This document shows, in pieces, positions 9,645 to 20,324 of a stretch of DNA of 64,000 nucleotides. The position numbers and the translations under genes are program-made. The notes beneath the pieces are model-generated. The model was given only the letters and a program-made list of their open reading frames with translations, was not told the origin of the DNA and did no database searches. Each line of letters begins with the position of its first letter. Position 1 is the first letter of the stretch. The stretch is taken from contig JAWQUS010000026.1 of the NCBI GenBank assembly GCA_036365455.1, positions 15,704,001 through 15,768,000 of the forward strand. The letters are read 5' to 3'. This stretch comes from Macrosoma leucophasiata (lineage: Eukaryota; Arthropoda; Insecta; Lepidoptera; Hedylidae).

Positions 9645-10031
9645 AAAATAACTGTTTGTAATAATAACTGCTATTTTGGGATACGCTTTTTATGTAATGT
9701 TTTGTTTTTTCCCTATTTGTAACGTAATGTCATACTTGTATAGAGAGGCGTCGTCAGCCGACGATATACAGGGCTTTAGGGGAGTACAGGTTGGTTCTAG
9801 GTTGGTACCTATAGTTATAGCACATGTCAGTCTTTCCTGGATCCTGGAAATTGCGCTATTTTTTCTCTAGGGAGGGGCGGCTGCCCTCCACTGGCACCCA
9901 CTGGTGACGCCCATGCTTGTATAGTCCTAAAAGCAGATATTTTCATACAATGCATTGTATTACTCAAGACCACCATCATCATAATTTGAACCAAAATACG
10001 TCCACTTCTAATCACCACGTCACTTCATTTT
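9645..10031. other. No gene seen
   Basis: Between two converging family A copies. Contains a short palindrome-like cgtcgtcagccgacga near 9750 but no element boundary or coding sequence I can support. Confidence 0.5.
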
Positions 10032-10317
10032 ACTGGTGGTAGAGCTCCAGTGACTTAGCTCGCGGGCGTAGGCACCACCGCATTACCTAATATACTTGCT
10101 GCTAAATGGTAGTGTTCAGCACTGTCTTATTCCGGTCAGGTGGTAATGTACGGCTCTGTAATTTCCAGCACAGAGGTATAACACCTTTGGCCTCAGGAGT
10201 GGTAACGCATCTGCATTTTGACCTTGGTCTTTGTGTGGGTGTCAATAGGCTGCAGTCATTACTTAACATCAATGTGAACTGCATGCTTGTTTGCCACTTC
10301 CATTACATAACAAAAAA
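10032..10317 (+). mobile_element. Family A retroposon
   Basis: Near full-length, short poly(A). Confidence 0.9.
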
Positions 10318-10427
10318 CTTCTGGACGCAGGCCTCCAAAGAATGCCACAACGAACGGGCGCCATTCAGCGATTGCCTGCAACCTTCACCAGTTCGCCGGT
10401 CCACCTCATACAAAAAAATATGTAAAA

Positions 10428-10602
10428 CTAGCTGTAACCCGCGGCTTGGCCCGCGTTGAAATTTTTCCTGAATTTTCTTTGCTATAAACCTCACGGAGCC
10501 CGAGACTTTCCAACGAATGCAAAACCGTGGAAATCGGTTCGTGCGTTCTAGAGTTATAGCGTCAGGAAAGAAAACCCGACTTATTTTTATATTATACGTA
10601 GA
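10428..10602 (-). mobile_element. Non-autonomous Helitron-like element, family F
   Basis: On the minus strand it starts TC, ends in a GC-rich stretch plus CTAG, and sits between A and T, the Helitron insertion pattern. The body shares 'gctataacctcac' and 'cgtgcgttct' type blocks with copies at 56151, 61912 and 62081. Confidence 0.75.
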
Positions 10603-10899
10603 TGTTGATAAGTAACTTAGACGTACACCTCTATCCAAACGCTATTGAGTATATTATGTCAACATATTTCAGTATTATCTCCAAAGAGTTAGGAAACTCC
10701 TCATGGTTAAGGAGTGTTGTGGCTTCCAACAAGAGCTCAGTAGCGTAAACGACGATATTCAGATGCAAACACGAACATAAATATATAAAACACAACTAAA
10801 ACTATACATTTGTTTATTTTTTATATACATGCCCATGCATTTTTTTGGGTTCCCCTTGATTTCCCCTTGAGATCCCCTGATGCCATAAGCCAGGTTTTC

Positions 10900-11194
10900 A
10901 CTGGTGGTAGAGTTCCAGTGACGGAGCTCACGGGCGTAGGCACCACCGCATTACCTAATATACTTGCCGCTAAATGGTAGTGTTCAGCACTATCGTGTTC
11001 CGGTCAGGTGGTAATGTACGGCCCTGTAATTTCAGGCACAGAGGCATATCACCTAATGCCTCAGGAGTGGCAGCGCATCTGCATTTTGACCTCTGGTCAT
11101 TGTGTGGGTGTCTATAGGCTGCAGTCATCACTTAACATCAATGTGAACTGCATGCTTGTTTGCCACTTTTATTACATAAAAAAAAAAAAAAAAA
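10900..11194 (+). mobile_element. Family A retroposon
   Basis: Near full-length with poly(A) to 11194. The motif aagccag before the 5' T-rich lead and after the tail may be a target duplication. Confidence 0.9.
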
Positions 11195-11615
11195 GCCAGT
11201 GCTAATCTTCTAGACAAAACAGGGTCATTATCGAATCGGATATTATATCGGTTATAATCGGATGAATCGTCATCGACGCCTGTAATTACAAAGATCTCTC
11301 GCTCCATACACTTCCTATTATTAGCAAATCAAACAAATTATCAGTAACAGAAAGACAGAACAATGTAAGGTAACGTATGGATCACAATAACCGGCAAACT
11401 TTCTAGTGTTACACAATAAACGTCGCCTATACGCGGGAATTAATATGAAAACTTTGATCAAAAGGAAAAGTTTTCCAATCACTGACGCGGTATTGTTACC
11501 CTACAATTAATGGGTACCGCTAACGTACATTTTGGCCTATTGTACCTTTGGTGTCCTGACGTCTTTATGAGGTACAAAAATAATGTCGAAATAAGTGTAC
11601 CTTCCTATTTAAAGC
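11195..11615. other. No gene seen
   Basis: Unique-looking AT-rich sequence, no ORF above background. Confidence 0.5.
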
Positions 11616-11924
11616 GTGAAGACCATAGAGCAACACCGGAGGGGACTAGCCATATGCAGGCTTTCCCCTCTGTCAAAGTACAAAGCCAAATGGGCCTAGA
11701 CCTGTCGCCTAGATGTTTAAATGTGTGCGTGACTTTGTTTCTGTATTTTGTTAAAGTCAAGGTGTGAGTTTCGTAGTAATAGACGATTTTTGTAGTGTGC
11801 GTGTGTGTCGCACGCATTTCCACACGCAAAAAATGACAGACTGTTTTGCATCGGTAATACACGCTATGGCTACTCCCCTCCGGTCCGCCGCGACCGGTGG
11901 GCCGCGTTGCTCTATGGTGAAGAC
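11616..11924. mobile_element. hAT-type MITE, family J
   Basis: Element 11624-11916 starts CATAGAGCAACACCGG and ends GTTGCTCTATG, flanked by a perfect 8-bp duplication GTGAAGAC (11616-11623, 11917-11924), the hAT length. The inverted termini extend over CCGGAGGGGA.TAGCCATA, but the right arm carries ~21 extra GC-rich bases after the first 11. Non-coding. Related copies: 29618-30820 (split) and 57928-58182 (partial). Confidence 0.85.
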
Positions 11925-12230
11925 AACTACATGCTTTTGTTTATGCGGGGAATCCCTCATGTCCCCCACTGTCTAGGGGAATAGACGGCAGGCGATCTGA
12001 GACTCGTACTCACTAAGACCGTGCGCTGTTCCGACTCGTCCACCATCAGTGGCGGGGTTACGGGAACGCACACATCCGCGACCCCGCCGATAGCTTCTCC
12101 ACGATTTGTACCCTTTGACTCCAACCAACACTAGTGGTGTGCACATATGAGAAGATAAATTTCTTTTCGAAGTGACGGTGCGTTTTCTGCTTATTGCTTA
12201 CGGTACACCTCTATTGTTTCTTTTTTAGTG

Positions 12231-12264
12231 AGCGAGCTCCGTCACTAGAGCTCTACTACCTGTA
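12231..12264 (-). mobile_element. Family A 5' fragment
   Basis: Only the first ~35 bp (antisense gagctccgtcactagagctc). Confidence 0.6.
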
Positions 12265-12775
12265 AATATTACCACACATCAATTAATTATTAGAAGTGTG
12301 TATTCATGTCACAATTACAACCGACTGATAAAACTTAAATGTGCACAGTGCACTATTCCGATACCTTAAAAAAAAATTATATCTTTTCCAACAACAGCAT
12401 AATTTCAATATGAATCAACGTAATTCCAATTTGTGCGGAGTGCAGGTGGGACACGCGGGAGGTATTCAATTGGTGCTGGATTACAATCCGCGGGGTATTT
12501 TTATTGCGGGGCCCGCTTGAAAGAAAATCAAATGCTTATTTCCTATAGCTGGGAGACTTTCTCGCCATAGATTATATTTTTAGACAGAGACATCTTTTTA
12601 TTTTGTGATTCTGTAGTTTTAAGGAAAAATGTACAATTATGTCAAGGCCACAAAGTCATGTTAATTCAGCTAGTTTTATTTTTATATCTACGAAAAGACA
12701 GTTCCATATTCGGTAACATATTTTTTTTTGATATAATAATGTCTTTATTGTCCGTCTTTCCTACCTTTCCTCAAA
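12265..12775. other. No gene seen
   Basis: AT-rich; no supported feature. Confidence 0.5.
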
Positions 12776-13072
12776 GATAGCCTCAGTAGTCTAGAGGCAG
12801 CGGGCAACTTCTGCCATAAAGGTGTCTTGAGTTCGATACCGGGGGCCACCAAAGATATAGGAATAAAATCCTTTATCTCTGGTTCTATTGGGATTTTTCC
12901 ATTTTCTGGAAGTTTCCCAGTACCTCTGAATTTGGAGATGTCAACAGGAACGCCACCTGTTATATGGACCGAAACGTAACCGATGAATTGTGGGTGTTTG
13001 CATGTACGCTTGAATGTATGCATTTAGTTCTAGCTACCCCTTTGGGATTACAGACATGAACTTACGTTATCC
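12776..13072 (+). mobile_element. tRNA-related SINE, family S1
   Basis: S1 starts gcctcggtagcctagtggta and has internal pol III-type motifs: an A box like TAGCCTAGTGG and a B box like GGTTCGATTCC ~60 bp in. It ends ggggattacaggcgtgaagttacg. This copy is diverged in both boxes (tagtctagaggcag, gagttcgatacc). Its 3' tail matches the LINE tail at 13745-13810. Confidence 0.8.
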
Positions 13073-13164
13073 ATTTCATTAACCAACTGCCGTATATTTT
13101 CAAGCCTTTTTTTTTAATGTTTACTTTTGCTGGAAAAAGAAGTCTGGTTGGCCCAATTTTTTAA

Positions 13165-13350
13165 AAAGGTTATATTGATGGAAAGTAACTCTGTCTGTCT
13201 GTCTGTTTCTTGACCTTTTCACGTCCAAACGACTGAACTGATTTTAATGAAATTTGGCACAGAGATAGAGCTGACTTTGAGAAAGATCATAGGCTACTTA
13301 GTGATTTATAAAACGACGTCCACGCGGGCGAAGCCGCGGGCAACAGCTAG
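13165..13350 (+). mobile_element. Non-autonomous Helitron-like element, family G
   Basis: Body with a ctgtctgtctgt block, 'cacgtccaaacgactgaact', and a 3' end cgggcgaagccgcgggcaac followed by agctag, a Helitron-type GC hairpin and CTAG at 13347-13350 followed by T. Confidence 0.7.
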
Positions 13351-13744
13351 TAATATCATATTTGCATTTAGATTCTAATACAGAATATCTATCTTTTTAT
13401 GAAACGAACATAGACAAATCAGTAATCTCTACACGTAGCTAGCCTGCACGCTGCAGGTGCATATTGGTACAGATGGCTGACCCGGATTCCAGCCGCACTC
13501 GGATTTACATAGCATTACTTGCTTTTGCACTCTATTGTTTACTGCCAATCTCCGGCGGATGCTGAAAAAATATGCTCATATATCTCACGTGAAAGGCAAG
13601 TCGATGGATGTCAAATATTGTATTAAAATTACGTTGGTTACGTCAAATCAATCTTTATTAATTTAGATAACTTAAAGAAAAAAACTTTCTTTTAACACAC
13701 GCTGTTGAGATTCCTGCTAATTTGGAACGAAAAAAAAATGGAAA
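13351..13744. other. No gene seen
   Basis: No supported feature between the Helitron end and the LINE tail. Confidence 0.5.
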
Positions 13745-14852
13745 AAAGAAAAATTGTATGTATGTATCTTCACGCCAAGTCCCTAACGGGGTAGGCAGAG
13801 AGTGTAGAGCGCCAGACATCCCGGTTCTGACAAACCTCTCGTGCCTCGTCTACCTTCATCATTCTCTTCATACATGCACGCCGATTCCTAAGACTTTTGA
13901 CCCCACCATCAGACAGAACTCGACCTATTTGGTCATGGTAGGTCAGCCTTGGTCTTCCTGGGCCTCTGCAACCATCCACATTCGCATTGTATATCTGTTT
14001 AGTCATTCGCTCATTCGACATTCTTTCTATATGCCCGAACCATCGGAGCATGCCTTTTTTCATTTTTACACCGATACTATCATTCACACAAAGTCTCTTT
14101 CTTACATCTTCATTACGAACGCGATCGGTGAGTGATACACCGCAGATCTTGCGCAAAGATCTCATCTCGACCGCGTTCAACTTACTTTCATGCTCTTTCC
14201 TGCATACCCAGCTCTCGCTTCCATATAAAAGCGTTGGAGTAAGTACAGCATTATGTACGGCTAGTCGAGCCCGCTGGCTGAGATGTTTAGATTCTAGCAG
14301 CTTACCCAACGCTCCATTCACGCAATTCCCAGCAAGCACTCTTCTTTCTATGTCAGTGGTGTACCTACCATCCTTGCTAAAAGCACAGCCAAGATATACA
14401 ATTTCATCCACCTGTTCTAACACTGCATCATCTACTACTACCCTTGCATTTGTTCTCTGTTCATCTCTTTCAAATACTAATACTTTAGTTTTATCCACAT
14501 TCAATTGTAAGCCTTTCTCCATACAATCGTCTTTCATGACTGTGACTAGTGCTTGTAGCCCAGATGGTGTAGAGCTAACAATTACGGCATCATCTGCGTA
14601 AAGCAGACAGTTCACCACTAAGTCACCCATACGCACTCCCACATCCATCAACTTCACCCTCTGGAGGCATTTGTCCAGATATATAATAAACAGCCTAGAC
14701 GAAAGCACACAACCCTGTTTGACACCGATGTTAACATCAAACCAGGGTGACATGTTACCATCTACCCGCACACATGCTTGACAGCCCACATACGTGGACT
14801 GTATTGCACGGAGCAGACTGCCATCAATACCATACTCTGGCAAAATGTAATG
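13745..14852 (-). pseudogene. LINE family R, 5'-truncated reverse transcriptase
   Basis: The minus-strand frame from 14852 to its stop at 13770 is open for ~360 codons. It has the RT block GVKQGCVLS, the catalytic YADD at 14600-14589, and a long C-terminal region (YLGCAFSKDG, MLRWFGHIERMS, GRPRLTYHDQIG) typical of non-LTR elements of the RTE-like type. It lacks the endonuclease and the N-terminal RT, so it is a dead 5'-truncated copy despite the open frame. The 3' end reads ggcgtgaagatacatacata. Tail copies: 17497, 19303, 23130, 25310, 26534, 37353. Upstream codons to 14975 belong to intervening sequence and a family A copy. Confidence 0.85.
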
Positions 14853-14924
14853 TAAAAGAAAAATTAAATACAAATAAGCATTACTTTGACCAAATTCCAA
14901 AACGTGCCCACGTGTCTTTTCTAC

Positions 14925-15216
14925 GTGGTGGTAGAGCTCCAGCGACGGAGCTCGCGGGCGTAGGCACCACCGCATGACCTAATATACTTGCCGCTAAATG
15001 GTAGTATTCAGCACTATCGTGTTCTGGTACCCACCTGGGGTATAATGTACGGCTCTATAATTTCCGGCATAGAGGCACAACACCTTAAGCTTCAGGAGTG
15101 GCAACGCATCTGCATTTTGAACTCTGGTCATTGTGTGGGTGTCTATAGGCTGCAGTCATCACTTAACATCAATGTGAACCGCATGCTTTTGTGCCAATAA
15201 CATTGCATAAAAAAAA
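14925..15216 (+). mobile_element. Family A retroposon
   Basis: Near full-length, poly(A) at 15209-15216; starts ~70 bp beyond the truncated end of the LINE. Confidence 0.85.
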
Positions 15217-15313
15217 TCTATCCTGGGCACCAGCCATCTAATCTTATAACCAGACATCTAGTGGAACAGACTTTATTACTATTTTATTTAAAGAAAAATG
15301 GAAAGAAAAATTT

Positions 15314-15389
15314 GACTTCAGGCGAGACTCGAACTCGCGGCCTACTGGGAATCTAGTCCAGCCGCTCTTCCAATTGAGCTACTGAAGTC
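15314..15389 (-). tRNA. tRNA-like sequence (pseudo-tRNA), copy 1
   Basis: 76 nt. On the minus strand an acceptor ACTTCAG/CTGAAGT, D arm GCTC/GAGC and T arm GCGAG-TTCGAGT-CTCGC all pair. The anticodon arm holds 19 nt instead of 17, so no normal anticodon can be assigned. Five Ts follow within 3-4 nt, like a pol III terminator. Best read as the tRNA-derived part of a retroposon. Confidence 0.6.
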
Positions 15390-15618
15390 CTGCCCGATTT
15401 GTCAAATCTTTCCTTCACATTTATTGCCTTGCTTTATGGTAGCAGTAGCGCCATCTATTGCCAACTATGCTAGTTAGACAACCGATATAATAGACTTTTC
15501 AGTTTATTGAATATCGTAAAGAAGTCGCTTTTACCCTTAATAATTGTTTTTATATTATTTCGCATTAACACATGCTTGTGAAATATATTTTATTTAAAAA
15601 AAAAGGAAAGAAAAATTT

Positions 15619-15694
15619 GACTTCAGGCGAGACTCGAACTCGCGGCCTACTGGGAATCTAGTCCAGCCGCTCTTCCAATTGAGCTACTGAAGTC
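15619..15694 (-). tRNA. tRNA-like sequence (pseudo-tRNA), copy 2
   Basis: No difference seen from 15314-15389; same irregular anticodon arm and trailing T run. Confidence 0.6.
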
Positions 15695-16018
15695 CTGCCC
15701 GATTTGTCAAATCTTTCCTTCACATTTATTGCCTTGCTTTATGGTAGCAGTAGCGCCATCTATTGCCAACTATGCTAGTTAGGCAACCGATATAATAGAC
15801 TTTTCTTTAAATAAAATATATTTCACAAGCATGTGTTAATGCGAAATAATATAAAAACGACTTTATTACTCACTAAAACCCCGCGGTGTTCCGTCATCAG
15901 CGGTGAGGTCACGGGAACGCTATCGCACTTGGCTTGGTTTCATGTAGCACTAGTGGTATGGGGAACTTCTGACGCCTGCACACCAACCAGCTCAGGATCT
16001 CTCTCTATTTGAACGTCC

Positions 16019-16363
16019 CTTAGTCCCAGTGGCGGACTTACAAATTTGCCGCCGGCAGGCTATTATTTTTGCCTCCCCTATATTTTGATATCGTAGCTTA
16101 CAATCATATCAATTAGGTATATTTTCTATCAATAAAATTTCAACTTTATGTTTTATGCTTCATTATCCTGAAGTCGATGTAAGCAACTTTTTTCCTTTGG
16201 TTAGAATCTTTGGGAACTATGATCTGAGCCTTGATAATTTTAACAGTAATTTTGTAAATAGAAATAAAAAAATTATGAACGAATTCTGCCGCCCCTCCCT
16301 AAAATTTGCCGCCCTAGGCTCCAGCCTATTCAGCCTGCTGGTAAATCCACCACTGCTTAGTCC
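16019..16363. mobile_element. hAT-type MITE
   Basis: Element 16027-16355 (329 bp) has ends CAGTGGCGGACTTAC and GTAAATCCACCACTG and a perfect 8-bp duplication CTTAGTCC (16019-16026, 16356-16363), diagnostic of hAT insertion. Non-coding. Subterminal aaatttgccgcc also recurs inverted. Confidence 0.9.
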
Positions 16364-16590
16364 AAAGCCCGGGGGTCCCTGTTATTGCTCTCGCCCACCA
16401 GAAACACCTGGCGTCCAAAGACACCCGTGTGTTTGTGAGTGGTAATCGGCAGGACTACCATTAGGTGGCTGGGGACATGGTGTTAGACTATTTAACTACT
16501 CTACTTTCAATAATCTATCCGATGCTCTCATCCTACGGTGGACGCCCACTTTTGATATTACGAAATTGGAATACAAGATTACATGAAAAC

Positions 16591-16792
16591 ATTGAAATAA
16601 AACTAATTTTTACGGATTTATCTCGCGTATATTAAACTAAAATGATTTTTAAAACCATCCTCCCGGTCCCGGACAGACTGTCTTCCGGGGACCACGGAAG
16701 CTGAAAAGCGACCGAAACGTCGGGTTGATTTTAAAAATCATTTTAGTTTAACATACGCGAGATAAATCCGTAAAAACAGTTTTATTTCAATG
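16591..16792. repeat. Long inverted repeat (foldback element)
   Basis: Two ~60-bp arms starting attgaaataaaact face each other around a GC-rich centre (cgaccgaaacgtcgg). The right flank, up to tcgcgaaaacctaagaacat, recurs antisense at the window's right edge (63938-64000). Confidence 0.8.
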
Positions 16793-16935
16793 AGTGTAGC
16801 TCGCGAAAACCTAAGAACATACATGAAAACAGTTCAAATTGATGACAAGTGAATACTCTAATGTACATAAAAACCTGAGATTTCAATTTTATGCGTTCTC
16901 ATTTCTGAAGACTAAGCTGTATGTCTCAGTATTAG

Positions 16936-17310
16936 TACAATTCGTAACTTCACGCCTGTAATCCAAAAGGGGTAGGCAGAGGTAAATGCCTGAATTCAAT
17001 CATACATGCAAACACGATTCGCCGGTTACGTTTTGGCCCATGTAAGAGGTGGCGATCTCCGGGCACATTACCAATCTTCGAGGTACTGGGAAACTTCCAG
17101 AAAATGGAAAAAATCCCAATAGAACCAGCGATAAAGGATTTTACAAAGTTATCTCTAATATCCCCCGACCCGGAAATGGACTCCAGCGTAGTAGTAGTGG
17201 CCTGCTATCACTACTACTGAGGCAGTTTATCGGGAATTACGGGTCCATATACGAACCCAGGACCTCAGCGTAGAGGTAGTGGCCTGCTATCACTAGGCTA
17301 CCGAGGCAGT
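16936..17310 (-). mobile_element. SINE S1 with internally duplicated head
   Basis: The element's 3' end is at 16948 (taacttcacgcctgtaat) and its 5' end at 17310. The tRNA-related head occurs twice (about 17178-17222 and 17265-17310), separated by sequence shared with 23691-23724. Confidence 0.8.
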
Positions 17311-17710
17311 TTGATCTGAAAATTTACCCCAAAAGTGTATTTACTCTGAACTCTTAACAATATTCGCAGTATACGAGAATAAAAAAAAAACATGATTTGA
17401 ATAAACAAGGGAAAAAACGGAAACGAACGAAGACAAGCAGAAAAACAGACGTACACGTAGTTACACTATTTAATAAAATATATATGTTTGTATGTATCTT
17501 CACGCCTAGTCCCTTATGGGATAGGCAGAGTGTGTGAAGCGCCAGATATCTTAGTCCTGACACATCTTCCTTGCTTCTTTTAAATTCATCATTCTCTCTA
17601 TACATGTAGGTACGCCGATTCTTAGGACTATTGACCCCACCCTATTTAATAAAATATTTTTTTATGTATTACTTAGATCGCTGCACTATATAGGCTACTA
17701 CACTGTATTC
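17311..17710. repeat. Block P with LINE R tail, copy 1
   Basis: A ~190-bp unclassified stretch (starts ttgatctgaaaatttacccc) followed by an antisense LINE R 3' tail at 17497-17637. Recurs at 19152-19532 and 25137-25530, each time before a family A copy. Confidence 0.8.
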
Positions 17711-17756
17711 ACTGGTGGTAGAGCTCCAGTGATGGAGCTCCCAGGCGTAGGCACTA
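17711..17756 (+). mobile_element. Family A 5' fragment
   Basis: First ~46 bp only, then an abrupt switch to duplication-unit sequence. Confidence 0.7.
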
Positions 17757-17932
17757 CTCGTATTACCACTTGACTACAAGGCGATTCCACTAACGCTACC
17801 ATTTAGCGGCCAGTAGATTAGAAGCCAGCATTCACAATCGTACGCTTTCAGTTGGAAAGGGCTAAATAATGCACCTAGCTACCTGCACCCTCTATCTCAA
17901 TCACTGAAATTCTGCACCAGTGAATGTGTTTT

Positions 17933-18214
17933 ACTGGTGGTAGAGCTCCAGTGACGGAGCTCGCGGGTGTAGGCACCACCGCATTACCTATACTTGCCGC
18001 TAAATGGTAGTGTTCAGCACTATCGTGTTCCGGTTGGGTGGTAATGTACGGCCCTATAATTTCCGGCACAAAAGCATAACATCTTAGGCCTCAGGGGTAG
18101 CAACGCATTTGCATTCTGACCTCTGGTCTTTGTGTAATTGTCTATAGGCTGCAGTCTCACTACTTAAAAAATGTGAACGGCATGCTTGTTTGTCACTTTC
18201 TTTACAAAAAAAAA
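17933..18214 (+). mobile_element. Family A retroposon
   Basis: Near full-length; counterpart of 23899-24180. Confidence 0.9.
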
Positions 18215-18842
18215 GTAACTGTCGCTATCACCAACAGTTAGCTCAGACTTTCCACCCCAGAAAACAATCTGTCGTCACAAGATATACTTTACACTAATAT
18301 CCCTTAACAACAGGAAAAATATCTGCCAAAAATTTGTCGCCAAACTAACTGAACGACTAATCCATTACATAAGAACTCATAGATAACCAGTCAATACACT
18401 GAGAGCCCACCGAGGTGATCCGAGCTGACATTTACGCAGGCACGGTATACAGTAAATAAAATAGGTGGAACCCCCGGTAGGTGGTGCGAAGTTATCGGAT
18501 GCTCACCTATCTCGATCCGACTAGATTGAACTGGAAAATATCCAATGCAAATATCCCATTGGTGAGCTGTTGAGTTGAGAATAGGTATGATGCGGCATAT
18601 TAATTTTGTAAATTGTAGGTATCAAGCGCATAAAAAATCATGCCTGTATTTTACTAAACAAGTAGATTGGGGTAGATAAGAAAATAAATAAATGCTGAAT
18701 TGTCCGCAGATAGGCTATTTGGACTCACATAGGATCTCTACGGAATACGGAGTACGGAAGTCTACGGATACCACTAAGTCATACAAAATAAAAAAAAAAA
18801 CATTATCTCAATCTCCCACCTGAGGATTAAATCCGTGAACCA
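18215..18842. repeat. Non-coding block shared by both duplication units
   Basis: ~628 bp with no coding sequence; matches 24181-24807 with few differences (for example aagtcat against aaaagtcat). Confidence 0.8.
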
Positions 18843-19151
18843 CGTTACTTTACGCCTGTAATCCCCGAAGGGGTTGACAGAGGTAAATGCATGCATTCAA
18901 GCATACATGCAAACACCCACGATTCGCCGGTTACGTTTTTGGTCTATGTAATAGGTGGCGAGACCGTTGACATCTCCGGGTACATTACTAAACTTCGTGG
19001 TACTGCGGAATTGCCAGAAAATGGAAAAATCCCAATAGAACCAGAGATAAAAGACTTTACACCATTATCTCTGATAACCCCCTACCCGGGAATCGAACCC
19101 AGGACCTCAGCGTAGTGGTAGTGGCCTGCTACCACTAGGCTACCGAGGCAG
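18843..19151 (-). mobile_element. SINE S1
   Basis: Near full-length with B box (minus strand GGTTCGATTCC at about 19089-19100) and A box near the 5' end at 19151. Confidence 0.9.
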
Positions 19152-19532
19152 ATTGATCTGAAAATTTACCCCAAAAGTGTATTTACTCTGAACTCTAAAC
19201 AATATTCGCAGTATACGAGAAACAAAAAAAAACATGATTTGAATAAACAAGAAGACAAGCAGAAAAACGGACGTACACGTAGTTACACTATTTAATAAAA
19301 TATGTATGTTTGTATGTATCTTCAAGCCTAGTCCCTTATGGGATAGGCAGAGTGTGTGAAGCGCCAGATATCTTGGTCCTGACACATCTTCCTTGCTTCT
19401 TTTAAATTCATCATTCTCTCTATACATGTAGGTACGCCGATTCTTAGGACTATTGACCCCACCCTATTTAATAAAATATTTTTTTATGTATTACTTAGAT
19501 CGCTGCACTATATAGGCTACTACACTGTATTC
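19152..19532. repeat. Block P with LINE R tail, copy 2
   Basis: As 17311-17710, with a ~20-bp deletion in the A-rich part. Confidence 0.8.
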
Positions 19533-19819
19533 ACTGGTGGTAGAGCTCCAGTGATGGAGCTCGCAGGCGTAGGCACCACCGCATTACCTAATATACTTGC
19601 CGCTAAATGGTAGTGTTCAGCACTATCGTGTTCCGGTCAGGTGGTAATGTACGGCCCTGTAATTTCCGGCACAGAGGCATAACACCTTAGGTCTCAGGAG
19701 TGGTAACGCATCTGAATTTTGACCTTGATCTTTGTGTGGGTGTCTATAGGGTGCAGTTATCGCTTAACATCAATGTGAACTGCATGCTTGTTTGCCACTT
19801 CCAATTCATAAAAAAAAAA
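19533..19819 (+). mobile_element. Family A retroposon
   Basis: Near full-length; counterpart of 25531-25819. Confidence 0.9.
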
Positions 19820-20175
19820 TACTAGTGGTAGTAGATACCGCATCCTACCTTTTAACAGTTTCAGTACTCCAGAGTAATTGCGAAGTGGCGTTTGTAAGAA
19901 GAAAGGGTGAAATTTGAGTCACGCGCCAAGCAAGGGAAACTCATAAATATTGTAATAGAGCGAGTGTATTGAGTGAGATGATGAAATTTATTTAAATGCT
20001 CTCCTCATATTGGATATGTTGTGAAAAAAAAAGATTTTGATAAATGAGTATAGGCTGTGCGTGATTCGCTAAATTTTCTTGAAGATTTACTCATTTTTCT
20101 TGCGGTTTTCTTTATTAAGCCGTATTTGATTGAATAAGGATTGATCTTTATCTTTTTGGGAATTCAAATGAAAGG
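19820..20175. repeat. Non-coding block shared by both duplication units
   Basis: Matches 25820-26172; no ORF. Confidence 0.75.
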
Positions 20176-20290
20176 GAACGCATCTGCATTTTGACCTTGG
20201 TCTTTGTGTGGGTGTCTATAGGCTGCAGTCATCACTTAACATCAATGTGAACTGCATGCTTGTCTGCCACTTCTATTACATAAAAAAAAA
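20176..20290 (+). mobile_element. Family A 3' fragment
   Basis: Last ~105 bp plus poly(A); counterpart of 26173-26288. Confidence 0.85.
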
Positions 20291-20324
20291 CAAGGTAGTG
20301 CTGAATACTAGAATTTGACGGTAG

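Larger units (their letters stand above)
15269..15870 (-). mobile_element. tRNA-like foldback retroposon, family E (double copy)
   Basis: A 578-bp insertion (15281-15858) flanked by a perfect 12-bp duplication gactttattact (15269-15280, 15859-15870). It holds two direct copies of a ~215-bp unit, each with a tRNA-like block. The second copy lies between ~51-bp perfect inverted arms at 15547-15597 and 15807-15857. The same arm and tRNA-like block recur at 55390-55562. A 12-bp duplication points to LINE-type retroposition rather than a cut-and-paste element. Confidence 0.8.

Noticed and set aside
10032..10110. HDV-like self-cleaving ribozyme at the family A 5' end
   Set aside because: Inverted repeats are present, but I could not fit the nested double-pseudoknot order or its catalytic C.
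13722..14601. Plus-strand frames of 137 and 204 codons
   Set aside because: Antisense shadows of the LINE R reverse transcriptase frame.
15314..15694. Functional tRNA genes
   Set aside because: The anticodon arm has 19 nt and gives no normal anticodon; the two identical copies lie inside a retroposed foldback element.
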